A model generated the notes under the pieces. It saw only the letters and a program-made list of their open reading frames with translations. It searched no databases and was not told where the DNA came from. Position numbers and translations under genes: made by a program. Below, one piece after another: positions 17,729 to 25,085 of a stretch of DNA of 32,019 bases; the first letter of the stretch is position 1, and each line of letters starts with the position of its first letter. The stretch comes from Pirellulales bacterium (lineage in GTDB: Bacteria; Planctomycetota; Planctomycetia; Pirellulales; Thermoguttaceae), in assembly GCA_020846145.1 (NCBI GenBank), contig JADLEL010000001.1, positions 1 to 32,019 on the forward strand. The letters are read 5' to 3'.

Positions 17729-18329
17729 AAATCGCGCCTCCAATCCAAAAGAGAGGATCAACAAGCAGGAATCCACACCGTGAAAGGCCATCGCGGCGAA
17801 AGCAATCGTCTTTAGTTCCGGGAAAACCGAGGCGACGCTTCGCTCTCGACAACGCAATCAAAATGCAGCCGTACAACCAACCGCAAACTATCGCAAAAAA
17901 ACAGACCGATCGATATTGGATTAGTATGTTTTGTTGCTCGATAAAAAGCTAGCGAATGCAATCAGACGTTGATTATTTCTTTCCGGCCGCCATTTTTGGC
18001 GATCGTGGCAAGGACCGAAAAAGGATGCGTATAAGGCGCTTTCATGGATCGTCCATCATGCGCGGACATTTTTTCTCTTTGCGGTATGCCCGATAACGCG
18101 CTCCTCAATGCTTCGATTATAACTACCTTTTTACGCACATATCGCGCAAAAATTCTGCACTTTTGCGAAGTCGCGATCCGGCATCCTCCGGCCCGTGCGC
18201 AGCCGCATCGGTCGCATGGGAATCGGGCGATTTCGAGACGGCAAATGGCCAAAAAACCACTGCCGGCGCGAGTGCCTCCGCCAATGGCGGGCGCGATGCA
18301 TTTCGACCACGGGGATTTAACTGAATCCG
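17729..18329. other. 601-base intergenic region holding promoter module C and a long leader
   Basis: From module C (18116-18167, minus) to the PEP-CTERM start there are about 380 transcribed but apparently non-coding bases. They include short dyads such as ATGG-ACGAT-CCAT near 18045-18057. A 96-codon frame on the minus strand (18252-17962) crosses the operator and -10 box and is not credible. The part from 18180 to 18329, next to the sulfatase end, shows nothing I can name. Confidence 0.4.
18116..18167 (-). promoter_or_regulatory. Operator/promoter module C (ahead of the PEP-CTERM/GH172/DUF6259 set)
   Basis: Read on the minus strand, CGCAAAA (18167-18161), GTGCAGAAT (18160-18152) and TTTTGCG (18151-18145) form a perfect 7-base dyad with a nine-base centre. 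The -10 box TATAAT starts at 18121, again 39 bases after the first base of the core and 23 bases after the dyad. No -35 box is visible. The predicted start is near 18109. This copy has the cleanest symmetry of the three. Confidence 0.75.
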
Positions 18330-19880
18330 TTAAAGACGCGGATTTGTAATAACAGAGCGGTTCTCTCGGCCACTGGCCGGGATTGAACTTTGCGATCGCG
18401 CTGCCGTAACCGTCGCGGTCCGCAACGCGGGCATGACGGCCTTCACCGCTTTGCGCCAGTCGAGGAGTTTGGCGCGAAGCTCCCGTAATTTCGCGGGATT
18501 CTCGACGGAGAGATTCCTTTTTTCACCGGGATCCTCCTTAAGATTGAAAAGTTCAAGGCTGCCGTCTTCATACCACTCGATCAGCTTCCAATCGCCGTCG
18601 CGCACCGCGCCGCTGGGCGCGCCGCCCTGATTGCCGTAGTGCGGATAGTGCCAGTAGAGGGCGCCGCGCTTCAACTCGGCCCCCGTGAGCAACGGCGCGA
18701 GGCTTACGCCGTCCACGTGTTGTCGCGGCATCGGCGACAGGCCGACGAGTTCCAGGATGGTCGGGTAGAGGTCGGTGCTGATTACCGGCGCGTCGCAAAT
18801 ACTACCGGGTTTCGTCGCTCCGGGCGCACGAACGATCCACGGTACGCGGATGCCCCCCTCGTAGAGCCATCCCTTGCCGGCGCGCAAGGGGAAATTCGAC
18901 GTGGGACGGCCTTCCGCGGTGGCAAGCCCGCCGTTGTCGGACAAGAAGACGACAATGGTTCGCTCCGCGAGGCCGCACCGGTCGAGCGCCGCCAATACGC
19001 AGCCGAGCGCCGCGTCCAATTGTTCGAGCATCGCGGCATAGACGGCGTGGTTCTGCACGATGCGCACCTGCCGTTCCCGTTCCCGATCCCAAGCGTCGGC
19101 CGGGGCAACGGCCTGCTTGCGCTGATATTTTTCGACCAAATCTTGCCTCGCTCCGAGGGGAATGTGTACGGCGGGGAACGGCAGGTACGCGAAGAACGGC
19201 TTGGTTTTGTGTTTCTCGATGAAGCGCACGGCCTCATCGGCGATGCGGTCGGTGGTTTTCGGATCGTCCTTCGGATCGAGCGGAGCCGCGTTTCGAGGCG
19301 GATAATAGAACTCCCCGCTACCGATCAATCCAGGGCCGAATCCTTGTGCGTTGGGCCCGTAGTCACCGCTGCCGAGATGCCATTTGCCGGCGAAAAAATT
19401 GGCGTAGCCGGCATCCTTGAGCGCCTCGGCAACCGTGACCTCTTCCAAGGCGAGGTGGTCCCGGTTCGGGGCGGGCAACAGTTTACCGGCACGTTTCCCG
19501 CCGATGAAATCGGTGATGCCGGTGCGCGGGGGATGCCTCCCGGTCATGATGCCGGCCCGGGTGGGCGAGCAAACCGGACACGCGGCATAGCCGGCGGTGA
19601 ACCGCATTCCTTGTGCGGCAAGGCGGTCGATATTGGGTGTCTCGTAAAACGTCTGCGGATTGTTCGCGCCAATGTCCATATAGCCGAGGTCATCGGCAAG
19701 TATGAGGAGGATATTAGGCGCAGGACGAGGATCGGCGCAAAAGGCTTTGGTTACCGGTCCTATCGGCGGAACTACCATGCAAAGGGAAAGAATTTGCATT
19801 GCTATTTTCCATAGTAAAGCATCCGACGAATTGAAACGGCTATCGTTTCCGCCATAAGATTGAATGGTTATCATGGCCAT
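18330..19880 (-). CDS. Exported formylglycine-dependent sulfatase
   Basis: 516 residues. The alkaline-phosphatase-fold sulfatase core starts at NILLILADDLGYMDIG (metal-binding Asp63/Asp64). The CSPTR motif (Cys104-Arg108, within CPVCSPTRAGIMTGR) is the type I sulfatase signature, whose Cys is converted to formylglycine by an activating enzyme. GKWHLG and SDNGG supply further active-site residues. The C-terminal subdomain (YWHYPHYGNQGG, GDWKLIEWYEDGSLELFNL) is typical of glycan and arylsulfatases. A hydrophobic export segment lies at about 30-48. Starts at 19880, 19874 and 19799 are all possible; 19799 has GGAAA in front. It is likely to remove sulfate esters from the glycan attacked by the neighbouring hydrolases. 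No copy of the shared operator faces it. Confidence 0.9.
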   Translation of the reverse strand: MAMITIQSYGGNDSRFNSSDALLWKIAMQILSLCMVVPPIGPVTKAFCADPRPAPNILLILADDLGYMDIGANNPQTFYETPNIDRLAAQGMRFTAGYAACPVCSPTRAGIMTGRHPPRTGITDFIGGKRAGKLLPAPNRDHLALEEVTVAEALKDAGYANFFAGKWHLGSGDYGPNAQGFGPGLIGSGEFYYPPRNAAPLDPKDDPKTTDRIADEAVRFIEKHKTKPFFAYLPFPAVHIPLGARQDLVEKYQRKQAVAPADAWDRERERQVRIVQNHAVYAAMLEQLDAALGCVLAALDRCGLAERTIVVFLSDNGGLATAEGRPTSNFPLRAGKGWLYEGGIRVPWIVRAPGATKPGSICDAPVISTDLYPTILELVGLSPMPRQHVDGVSLAPLLTGAELKRGALYWHYPHYGNQGGAPSGAVRDGDWKLIEWYEDGSLELFNLKEDPGEKRNLSVENPAKLRELRAKLLDWRKAVKAVMPALRTATVTAARSQSSIPASGRENRSVITNPRL

Positions 19881-20046
19881 GTCTCGCTGCGTTGAATTTC
19901 GACACTTGGCCCCAATGCTGGCCGCCCGTGCTGGTTCGACCGACGCAGACTGCGTTGGAAAAAGGCGGTGAATGATGATGGGGATGCCTCAGTATCCCCT
20001 ATTCGAAATCCCCGGTCAACTTCCTCAATTTCCTCAATCGCACGTT

Positions 20047-20098
20047 CGCAAAAGTGCAGAAGTTTTGCTCATTATGTACCAAAAAAGGCTGCTATAAT
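20047..20098 (+). promoter_or_regulatory. Operator/promoter module B (ahead of the pseudopilin/lipoprotein/GH172 set)
   Basis: CGCAAAA (20047-20053), GTGCAGAAG (20054-20062) and TTTTGCT (20063-20069) form a near-perfect dyad. TATAAT is at 20093-20098, 39 bases after the first base of the core. The TATGT block seen in module C is conserved at the same offset. The predicted start is near 20105, giving a leader of about 65 bases. Because the dyad is nearly symmetric, the bound regulator could also influence the divergent sulfatase, but no matching -10 box was found on that side. Confidence 0.75.
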
Positions 20099-20169
20099 AC
20101 AAATGTTCGGGACTTTGCACAAAGAATCCGTGGAACCCGCTTTTTCGAATCCTGTCGGGAGGAACATTC

Positions 20170-21126
20170 GTGAACCCCGTCCTACCGCACCTGGCAAGGG
20201 ATCGTCGGCCGCGTGGATTCACGCTGGTCGAACTGTTGGTGGTGATCGCCATCATCGGCATTCTGATCGCTTTGCTCTTGCCGGCGATTCAGGCGTCGCG
20301 AGAATCGGCCCGACGGATGGCCTGCTCGAACAATCTCAAGCAACTGGGACTGGGCGTGCATGGTTTTCTCGACTCGCGGCACGTTTTTCCGGCCGGACGC
20401 GCTTACGATTACCCCACCGCCAATCCCCCTTTTCCCCCGCTGGAGGCGTTGACCGGCAAGGGTTGGATCGTCGATATTCTCCCCTTTCTGGAACACAAAT
20501 CGCTCTATGAGCAACTCAAACCGGGAATGAAGGGCTTTCACGCCCTTTGGTCTCCCGCCTGCGCACAGGCCGTGAAAACCCAAATCCCGGAGTTGCATTG
20601 CCCTGCCGACCCCTCCTCGTTAAAGAATTCTTTCGTGCAATGGCAATGGGGAGGAATAGAAGTCGCGACCACCAATTACAAGGGCTGCGAAGGCGATACG
20701 CGGCTCGGCGGCAACCAAAGCATCTGGCAGGGGACGGGCGATTGCGGCAGCGATTGTCCGGGCATTTTTTGGCGGCATAGTTATTTGGAGCCGATTGCCA
20801 TAAAACATGTCAAAGACGGCACCAGCCATACCTTTCTCATCGGCGAAGATCTGCCCGCGGAAAACGAGCACACGATGGCCTTCTATTCCAACGGCGACTG
20901 GGCGAGTTGCCACGCGCCGTTGAATTATTTCCCCAGGCCCAGCACGCCCGGTCTCTATTGGAACGTCATCTCGTTTCGCAGCCGGCATAAAGGCGGAGCG
21001 CAATTTTGCTTTGCGGACGGCCACGTGGCGTTCGTCGATGAAAACATCGCCATCGACCTTTATCAAGCCCTGAGCACCAAGTCGAAAAAATACAATCCCT
21101 CCGAACCGCTGGAATCGATCCCCTAA
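20170..21126 (+). CDS. DUF1559 pseudopilin-like protein (H-X9-DG)
   Basis: 318 residues. The N-terminus has a short basic leader, then GFTLVELLVVIAIIGILI, the type IV prepilin cleavage and methylation site with its hydrophobic helix, so a prepilin peptidase should process it. The rest is the DUF1559 domain. It ends in the H-X9-DG motif (His of RHKGGAQFCFADGH, about 273-285), characteristic of large planctomycete families. The start is GTG; GGAGG at 20158-20162, seven bases upstream, supports it. DUF1559 proteins are abundant in this phylum, and their role is unclear (fibres, secretion pseudopili or surface receptors have been considered). Placement under the sugar promoter module and beside a GH172 gene suggests it helps surface glycan handling. 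Confidence 0.9.
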   Translation: MNPVLPHLARDRRPRGFTLVELLVVIAIIGILIALLLPAIQASRESARRMACSNNLKQLGLGVHGFLDSRHVFPAGRAYDYPTANPPFPPLEALTGKGWIVDILPFLEHKSLYEQLKPGMKGFHALWSPACAQAVKTQIPELHCPADPSSLKNSFVQWQWGGIEVATTNYKGCEGDTRLGGNQSIWQGTGDCGSDCPGIFWRHSYLEPIAIKHVKDGTSHTFLIGEDLPAENEHTMAFYSNGDWASCHAPLNYFPRPSTPGLYWNVISFRSRHKGGAQFCFADGHVAFVDENIAIDLYQALSTKSKKYNPSEPLESIP

Positions 21127-21144
21127 ACGAAAGCAGGTCGTTCC

Positions 21145-21564
21145 ATGCCGTTTATTTTCCCATGCCGTCGGGCAATCTCCCACAAAAAGTGGATGGTGTA
21201 TCTTTTATTTCTTGCGCTGTTCCCGGGATGCGGCGCGCACGAATCGTCGGTGACCGGCAAGGTCACGCTCGATGGAATCCCCTTGAATTCCGGCACCGCC
21301 GTCTTTTACCCCAGGAAAGGCGGGGCGGCGGCCTACGGCTCGATCCAACCCGACGGTTCGTACAAAATCGAAACCGGGGCTTCCAAGGGCTTGGCGGCGG
21401 GGGAGTACGCGGTAACCGTGGTCGCCGCCACGCCGCCCGAACCCGGCTTCGAATTCGGCAAACTCCTCACGCCGGTTCGCTACGGCAAGGTGGAATCCTC
21501 CGATCTGAAATTCACCATCCAGCCCGGAAGCAATATCGTGGATCTCCCCCTGAAGTCCAAATAG
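21145..21564 (+). CDS. Small lipoprotein with carboxypeptidase-regulatory-like fold
   Basis: 139 residues. A basic N-terminus and hydrophobic stretch (MVYLLFLALFPGC) end in a plausible but weak lipobox, with Cys about residue 29. The rest is one beta-sandwich: VTGKVTLDGIPLNSGTAVFY, IQPDGSYKI, LAAGEYAVTVVA, then a YGKVESSDLKFTI close. Proteins of this type are often encoded immediately after DUF1559 genes in planctomycetes. Their function is not established; an anchoring or transthyretin-like binding role is a guess. AGGT lies seven bases before the ATG. The gene starts 18 bases after the DUF1559 stop and 45 bases before the GH172 gene, so the three are probably one transcript. Confidence 0.75.
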   Translation: MPFIFPCRRAISHKKWMVYLLFLALFPGCGAHESSVTGKVTLDGIPLNSGTAVFYPRKGGAAAYGSIQPDGSYKIETGASKGLAAGEYAVTVVAATPPEPGFEFGKLLTPVRYGKVESSDLKFTIQPGSNIVDLPLKSK

Positions 21565-21609
21565 GATTTTCGGAGAACGAACGCTACATTCTGGAAAAGA
21601 AACTCTATT

Positions 21610-24600
21610 ATGCCCACTCGATTATTCCGTTCCGAAGCCTTGAGAAACAACGTCTTCCGGGCGTTCCTCTGCGCTGCGATCTCTTGCGGATTCTCCGCGC
21701 CGCGGTCTTTGCATGCCGGCCAAGGCCGCGATGCCGGGCTGGAACGGATGGCGCACCCGGAGTTATTGCCCTACTTTCTCCCGGTCGGGACCGAAACCAA
21801 GCAGTTCATCTCGTACGATACCAGCGGATCGAATAGCGACGGCAATTTCGAAAACGCCTATACCAAATATGTGGACGCAAACGGCGAATTCGTCGTTTTC
21901 GACGCTTATGGCCCGGGCTGCCTCTTCCGGCAACAAATGAACGTCTGGTTTGCAAATCCCGCTTCTCATGCCGGCGCGGGGCGGATCAAGTACTACTTCG
22001 ATAATGAAACCACGCCCCGGCTGGACATGACCGTCGATGAGTTTTTCGGCGGCGCCGCCGCTCCCTACAACTCGCCCTTCTCCTTTATGGATCGCGCGAA
22101 ACGTTTTGCGATCCAGTATTATCCGTTCCCGTTTCGGACGCGGCTGAAGGTGACCACGACGGACGATCTCAACCAACATTTCAAACATGCCCACATATCC
22201 TATCCGGCCGCCTGGCATCAATATACGTATCTCTCTTATCCCGCGGATGCCGACGTGCGAACTTGGACCGGACCGACCGAAGATAGCGCCCGAATCCGCA
22301 AACAATGGAACAATCTAGGCGCCGATCCGAAGAGCGCCGAGGGCAACCTCTCGACCGCCAAAACCGTGGCAATCCGGAGCGGCGATACGGCGAATGTGCT
22401 CGATCTGGCCGGCCGAGGCTCGATCGCTAGGCTAAAGATCGCGATGGCGCCGTTTTCCAAGGCCACTTTTTACAACGCGCACATCCGGATTTACTGGGAC
22501 GGCGCTGCCACCCCGGCGGTGGACATGCCGATCGGATATTTTTTCGGCGGCGGCGGAAGCGATTACAGTTGCGGCAACGAAGTCTGGAAGAAGACCCTCA
22601 AGACGTTATTCTTCGGCTTTGACAAGACCGGCGGCGTCTTCTACGCCTACTGGCCGATGCCGTACTGGTCGTCGGCCAAAATCGACATCTACAACAAGAG
22701 CGGCGAAGATATTACTTCACTCACGTGCGACGTGGAATACAAACCCGCCGCCGCGTATGCGTACTCCCGCGGAGAGGCCGGGCACTTTCACGCCAAACGG
22801 ACCGTCGATGGCGATGCCGGCGGCGGACTGTTTACGAACGTCTTCGAGGAAAGAGGGAAAGGCCACGTCGTGGGACTATCTTTCTATACCGACGGCTTCG
22901 CGATGGACGGCGACGAGTTCACCTATATCGACGGAAGCCGGACGCCCCAGATGCACGGCGACGGCACCGAAGACGATCATAATCAGGGCTGGGGCGGCGA
23001 TGCGTATCAAAAGCCGCTCTGGGGCGGACTGATCAACGGCTTTCAAGGCGCTTACCGGATTTACATGAACGATCCCTATGTCTTCAACAAACACATCAAG
23101 ATCAACTACGAGTTTTCTCGCGATGGCGGCGGCGACAACGGCGGCCGCAGCGACGTGGTGGTGTATTACTACAAAGCGGCCGCCACCGACAATTTGAAAT
23201 TGACGGACCAACTGGATGTCGGCAATCCGGATTCCGAACGCGAACACTCTTACTCTATTACCGGCCAGACTTGGAGCGGAACGGTCGATAGCGGCTACGA
23301 CGGTTACGAACGAGATTACGAGTACGACAGGTGCATCGACGACGGGAGGGCCTACAACGGAGATAGCCGGTTCACGATCAAGATCGACCCCGAGAATAAC
23401 GGCGTCAAACTGAGAAGAAGAATCGACCGCTCGAACAACGGCCTGCAATTGGCCGACGTTTACATCGATGACGTCAAAGTTGCCGCACGGCCGTGGGATA
23501 TCTGCACTCCCTCGGCGGCCCCGAACTATCAGTCCTGGTTCGATGCCGATTTCGAGATCCCGGCGGCCCTGACTCGCGGGAAAAGCAGCATCCGCGTCAA
23601 GGTGCAATATCGAAACGCCGCCAATAAACCGGAATTGAATGAGTTTTATTACTGGGCATTTTCCTACGTACCCCTGCCCACGGACGGGACTGCGCCGACG
23701 CCGGTGGCGAGTCTTACCGCGAAGGAGGCGGGAGTCGGAAAAATCGACCTGAAGTGGACTGCCGCCGCCGATGCTTCGGGCATTAACTTCTACCGGATTT
23801 ACCGCAGCACTCGAAGCGATTTTTCCGATGCCGCGACTATCGGCAGAAGTAATGCGATTACTTTCTCCGACACGCGCGTTAAACCCGGTGCCGTCTATTA
23901 CTACAAGGTGGCGGCGACCGACATCGCCAATAACGAAGGGCCGTTGTCGTCCCAGGTGCATGCCGCGGCAGCGGCGGATTCCCGTCCGGCTTCGGCCAAG
24001 TTCCTCGGCGTGGATTCCACTACGTCGGGCGATTGGGGCGGCGCCTACGGAAACGAGGGTTTCTTAATGATGAAGTATTTCTTCGGCCGGGACTGCAAAG
24101 CCTTGCCCAGTTACATCTCCGCGGTGGATTACGGAACGCTGGCAAGTTACCAATTTTCGCTCTGGCACAATCCCCAAGCCGCCTCGTTGGTTAGCACCCC
24201 ATTGATGTCGAGCAAGTCGGGACTGGGCTGCTTATGGACTGCTACCGGCGATAGCGTGACTTTGCATGCGAACGATGCGCGCATGCACCGGATGGCCCTC
24301 TATCTTTGCGATTTCGATAACTTCGGCGGCGGACGCGACGAGGACATCGAGATATTGGACTTGAACGATAACGTACTCTCTCCGGCACAAAATATCAAAG
24401 GTTTTCAGAAAGGGAAATGGTTGCGTTATAGCTTTTCCGGCAGCATCAAGATTCGCCTTACCAATCGGAATCCCCAAGCGAATGCGGTCATCTCGGCCAT
24501 CATGCTCGACGACGCCGATCTGGCGGAAGGAAAAACCTATCGCGCCTCGACGGAATGGAACTCCGAATACTCGGCCGCAAAAGCCTGCGACGGCGATATC

Positions 24601-24930
24601 AACACCCGCTGGAGTTCCGCCGGCAAAGAAACCGATAGCGCCTGGCTGGAAGTCGATTTCGGGGCCGCGACGGCCTTCGATGCAGTCGCCATCAAGGAGT
24701 GCATCACTTGGAGTCAGACTAAATCCTTTCAAATCCAGTATTGGGATGGCGCGCAGTGGCGAATCGCCTGCACGGGCACGACGATCGGCCATTCCCGAAT
24801 GTGTGCTTTCAATCCCGTGCGGGGTAGCAAAATGCGGATCCTCTTTACGAATTCGGTCGGCGGCTGCCCGTCCATCTGGCAGGTAAAGGTATTCGACCGC
24901 TCGCAAAACGCGGCGCTGCCCTCGATGTAA
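21610..24930 (+). CDS. Large secreted DUF2961/GH172 protein with Fn3 and discoidin domains
   Basis: 1106 residues with an N-terminal export signal ending near SLHA-GQG. Residues about 40-680 are a DUF2961/GH172 core: GPGCLFRQQMNVWF, KYYFDNETTPRLDM, IRIYWDGAATPAVDMPIGYFF, FYAYWPMPYW and GDGTEDDHNQGWGG (about 450, a variant of the usual GTGTEDYF). A fibronectin type III domain follows at about 694-790, then a jelly-roll-like segment starting FLGVDSTTSGDWGG, and a C-terminal F5/8 type C (discoidin, CBM32-like) domain from about 974 (DGDINTRWSS, WLEVDFG). This is a multi-modular extracellular enzyme likely to bind and cut furanoside linkages. GGAAAAG precedes the ATG. The palindromic element begins right after its stop. 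Whether the changed DUF2961 motif alters catalysis is unknown. Confidence 0.85.
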   Translation: MPTRLFRSEALRNNVFRAFLCAAISCGFSAPRSLHAGQGRDAGLERMAHPELLPYFLPVGTETKQFISYDTSGSNSDGNFENAYTKYVDANGEFVVFDAYGPGCLFRQQMNVWFANPASHAGAGRIKYYFDNETTPRLDMTVDEFFGGAAAPYNSPFSFMDRAKRFAIQYYPFPFRTRLKVTTTDDLNQHFKHAHISYPAAWHQYTYLSYPADADVRTWTGPTEDSARIRKQWNNLGADPKSAEGNLSTAKTVAIRSGDTANVLDLAGRGSIARLKIAMAPFSKATFYNAHIRIYWDGAATPAVDMPIGYFFGGGGSDYSCGNEVWKKTLKTLFFGFDKTGGVFYAYWPMPYWSSAKIDIYNKSGEDITSLTCDVEYKPAAAYAYSRGEAGHFHAKRTVDGDAGGGLFTNVFEERGKGHVVGLSFYTDGFAMDGDEFTYIDGSRTPQMHGDGTEDDHNQGWGGDAYQKPLWGGLINGFQGAYRIYMNDPYVFNKHIKINYEFSRDGGGDNGGRSDVVVYYYKAAATDNLKLTDQLDVGNPDSEREHSYSITGQTWSGTVDSGYDGYERDYEYDRCIDDGRAYNGDSRFTIKIDPENNGVKLRRRIDRSNNGLQLADVYIDDVKVAARPWDICTPSAAPNYQSWFDADFEIPAALTRGKSSIRVKVQYRNAANKPELNEFYYWAFSYVPLPTDGTAPTPVASLTAKEAGVGKIDLKWTAAADASGINFYRIYRSTRSDFSDAATIGRSNAITFSDTRVKPGAVYYYKVAATDIANNEGPLSSQVHAAAAADSRPASAKFLGVDSTTSGDWGGAYGNEGFLMMKYFFGRDCKALPSYISAVDYGTLASYQFSLWHNPQAASLVSTPLMSSKSGLGCLWTATGDSVTLHANDARMHRMALYLCDFDNFGGGRDEDIEILDLNDNVLSPAQNIKGFQKGKWLRYSFSGSIKIRLTNRNPQANAVISAIMLDDADLAEGKTYRASTEWNSEYSAAKACDGDINTRWSSAGKETDSAWLEVDFGAATAFDAVAIKECITWSQTKSFQIQYWDGAQWRIACTGTTIGHSRMCAFNPVRGSKMRILFTNSVGGCPSIWQVKVFDRSQNAALPSM

Positions 24931-25053
24931 CCGTCCCCCTCGTGCCGCGGGAAGGGGATAGGTCCATGTTTTCGGCCTACCGTTTGTCCATGAAATGCGT
25001 TTCCCCGCCGAAAAATGGACCAGACCCGACCGGGGTGTGAACGCTTACGATTT
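24931..25053. repeat. Palindromic dispersed element, copy 2
   Basis: Inverted arms GGTCCATGTTTTCGGC (24961-24976) and GCCGAAAAATGGACC (25007-25021) pair with one gap. The outer part (GTCCCCCTC, then GGGGATAGG) and the ending TGTGAACGCTTAC (25036-25048) follow copy 1 at 1-126, in the same orientation, but the sequence is clearly diverged. It follows the GH172 stop immediately and may serve as its transcript end. The right boundary runs into the RHS fragment. Confidence 0.55.
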
Positions 25054-25085
25054 TCGGAGGGGGCAACCGCACCAGCCTCGCGGCC

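Noticed and set aside
17962..18252. 96-codon minus-strand frame that resembles part of a plus-strand frame at 19968-20510 (SQKCR-FA-YV-KK)
   Set aside because: The protein-level similarity arises because both frames read through the conserved operator/-10 module; neither has a ribosome site or a family match.
18324..18344. AATCCG/CGGATT dyad at the sulfatase stop as a terminator
   Set aside because: A stem of only six bases overlapping the stop codon and lacking a T-run on the relevant side; too weak to call.
18639..19814. 391-codon plus-strand open frame
   Set aside because: Antisense shadow of the sulfatase gene, whose CSPTR and GKWHLG motifs are unambiguous.
22876..23961. 361-codon minus-strand open frame
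   Set aside because: Antisense shadow of the large GH172 gene; no start signal and low-complexity Val/Ile/Arg composition.
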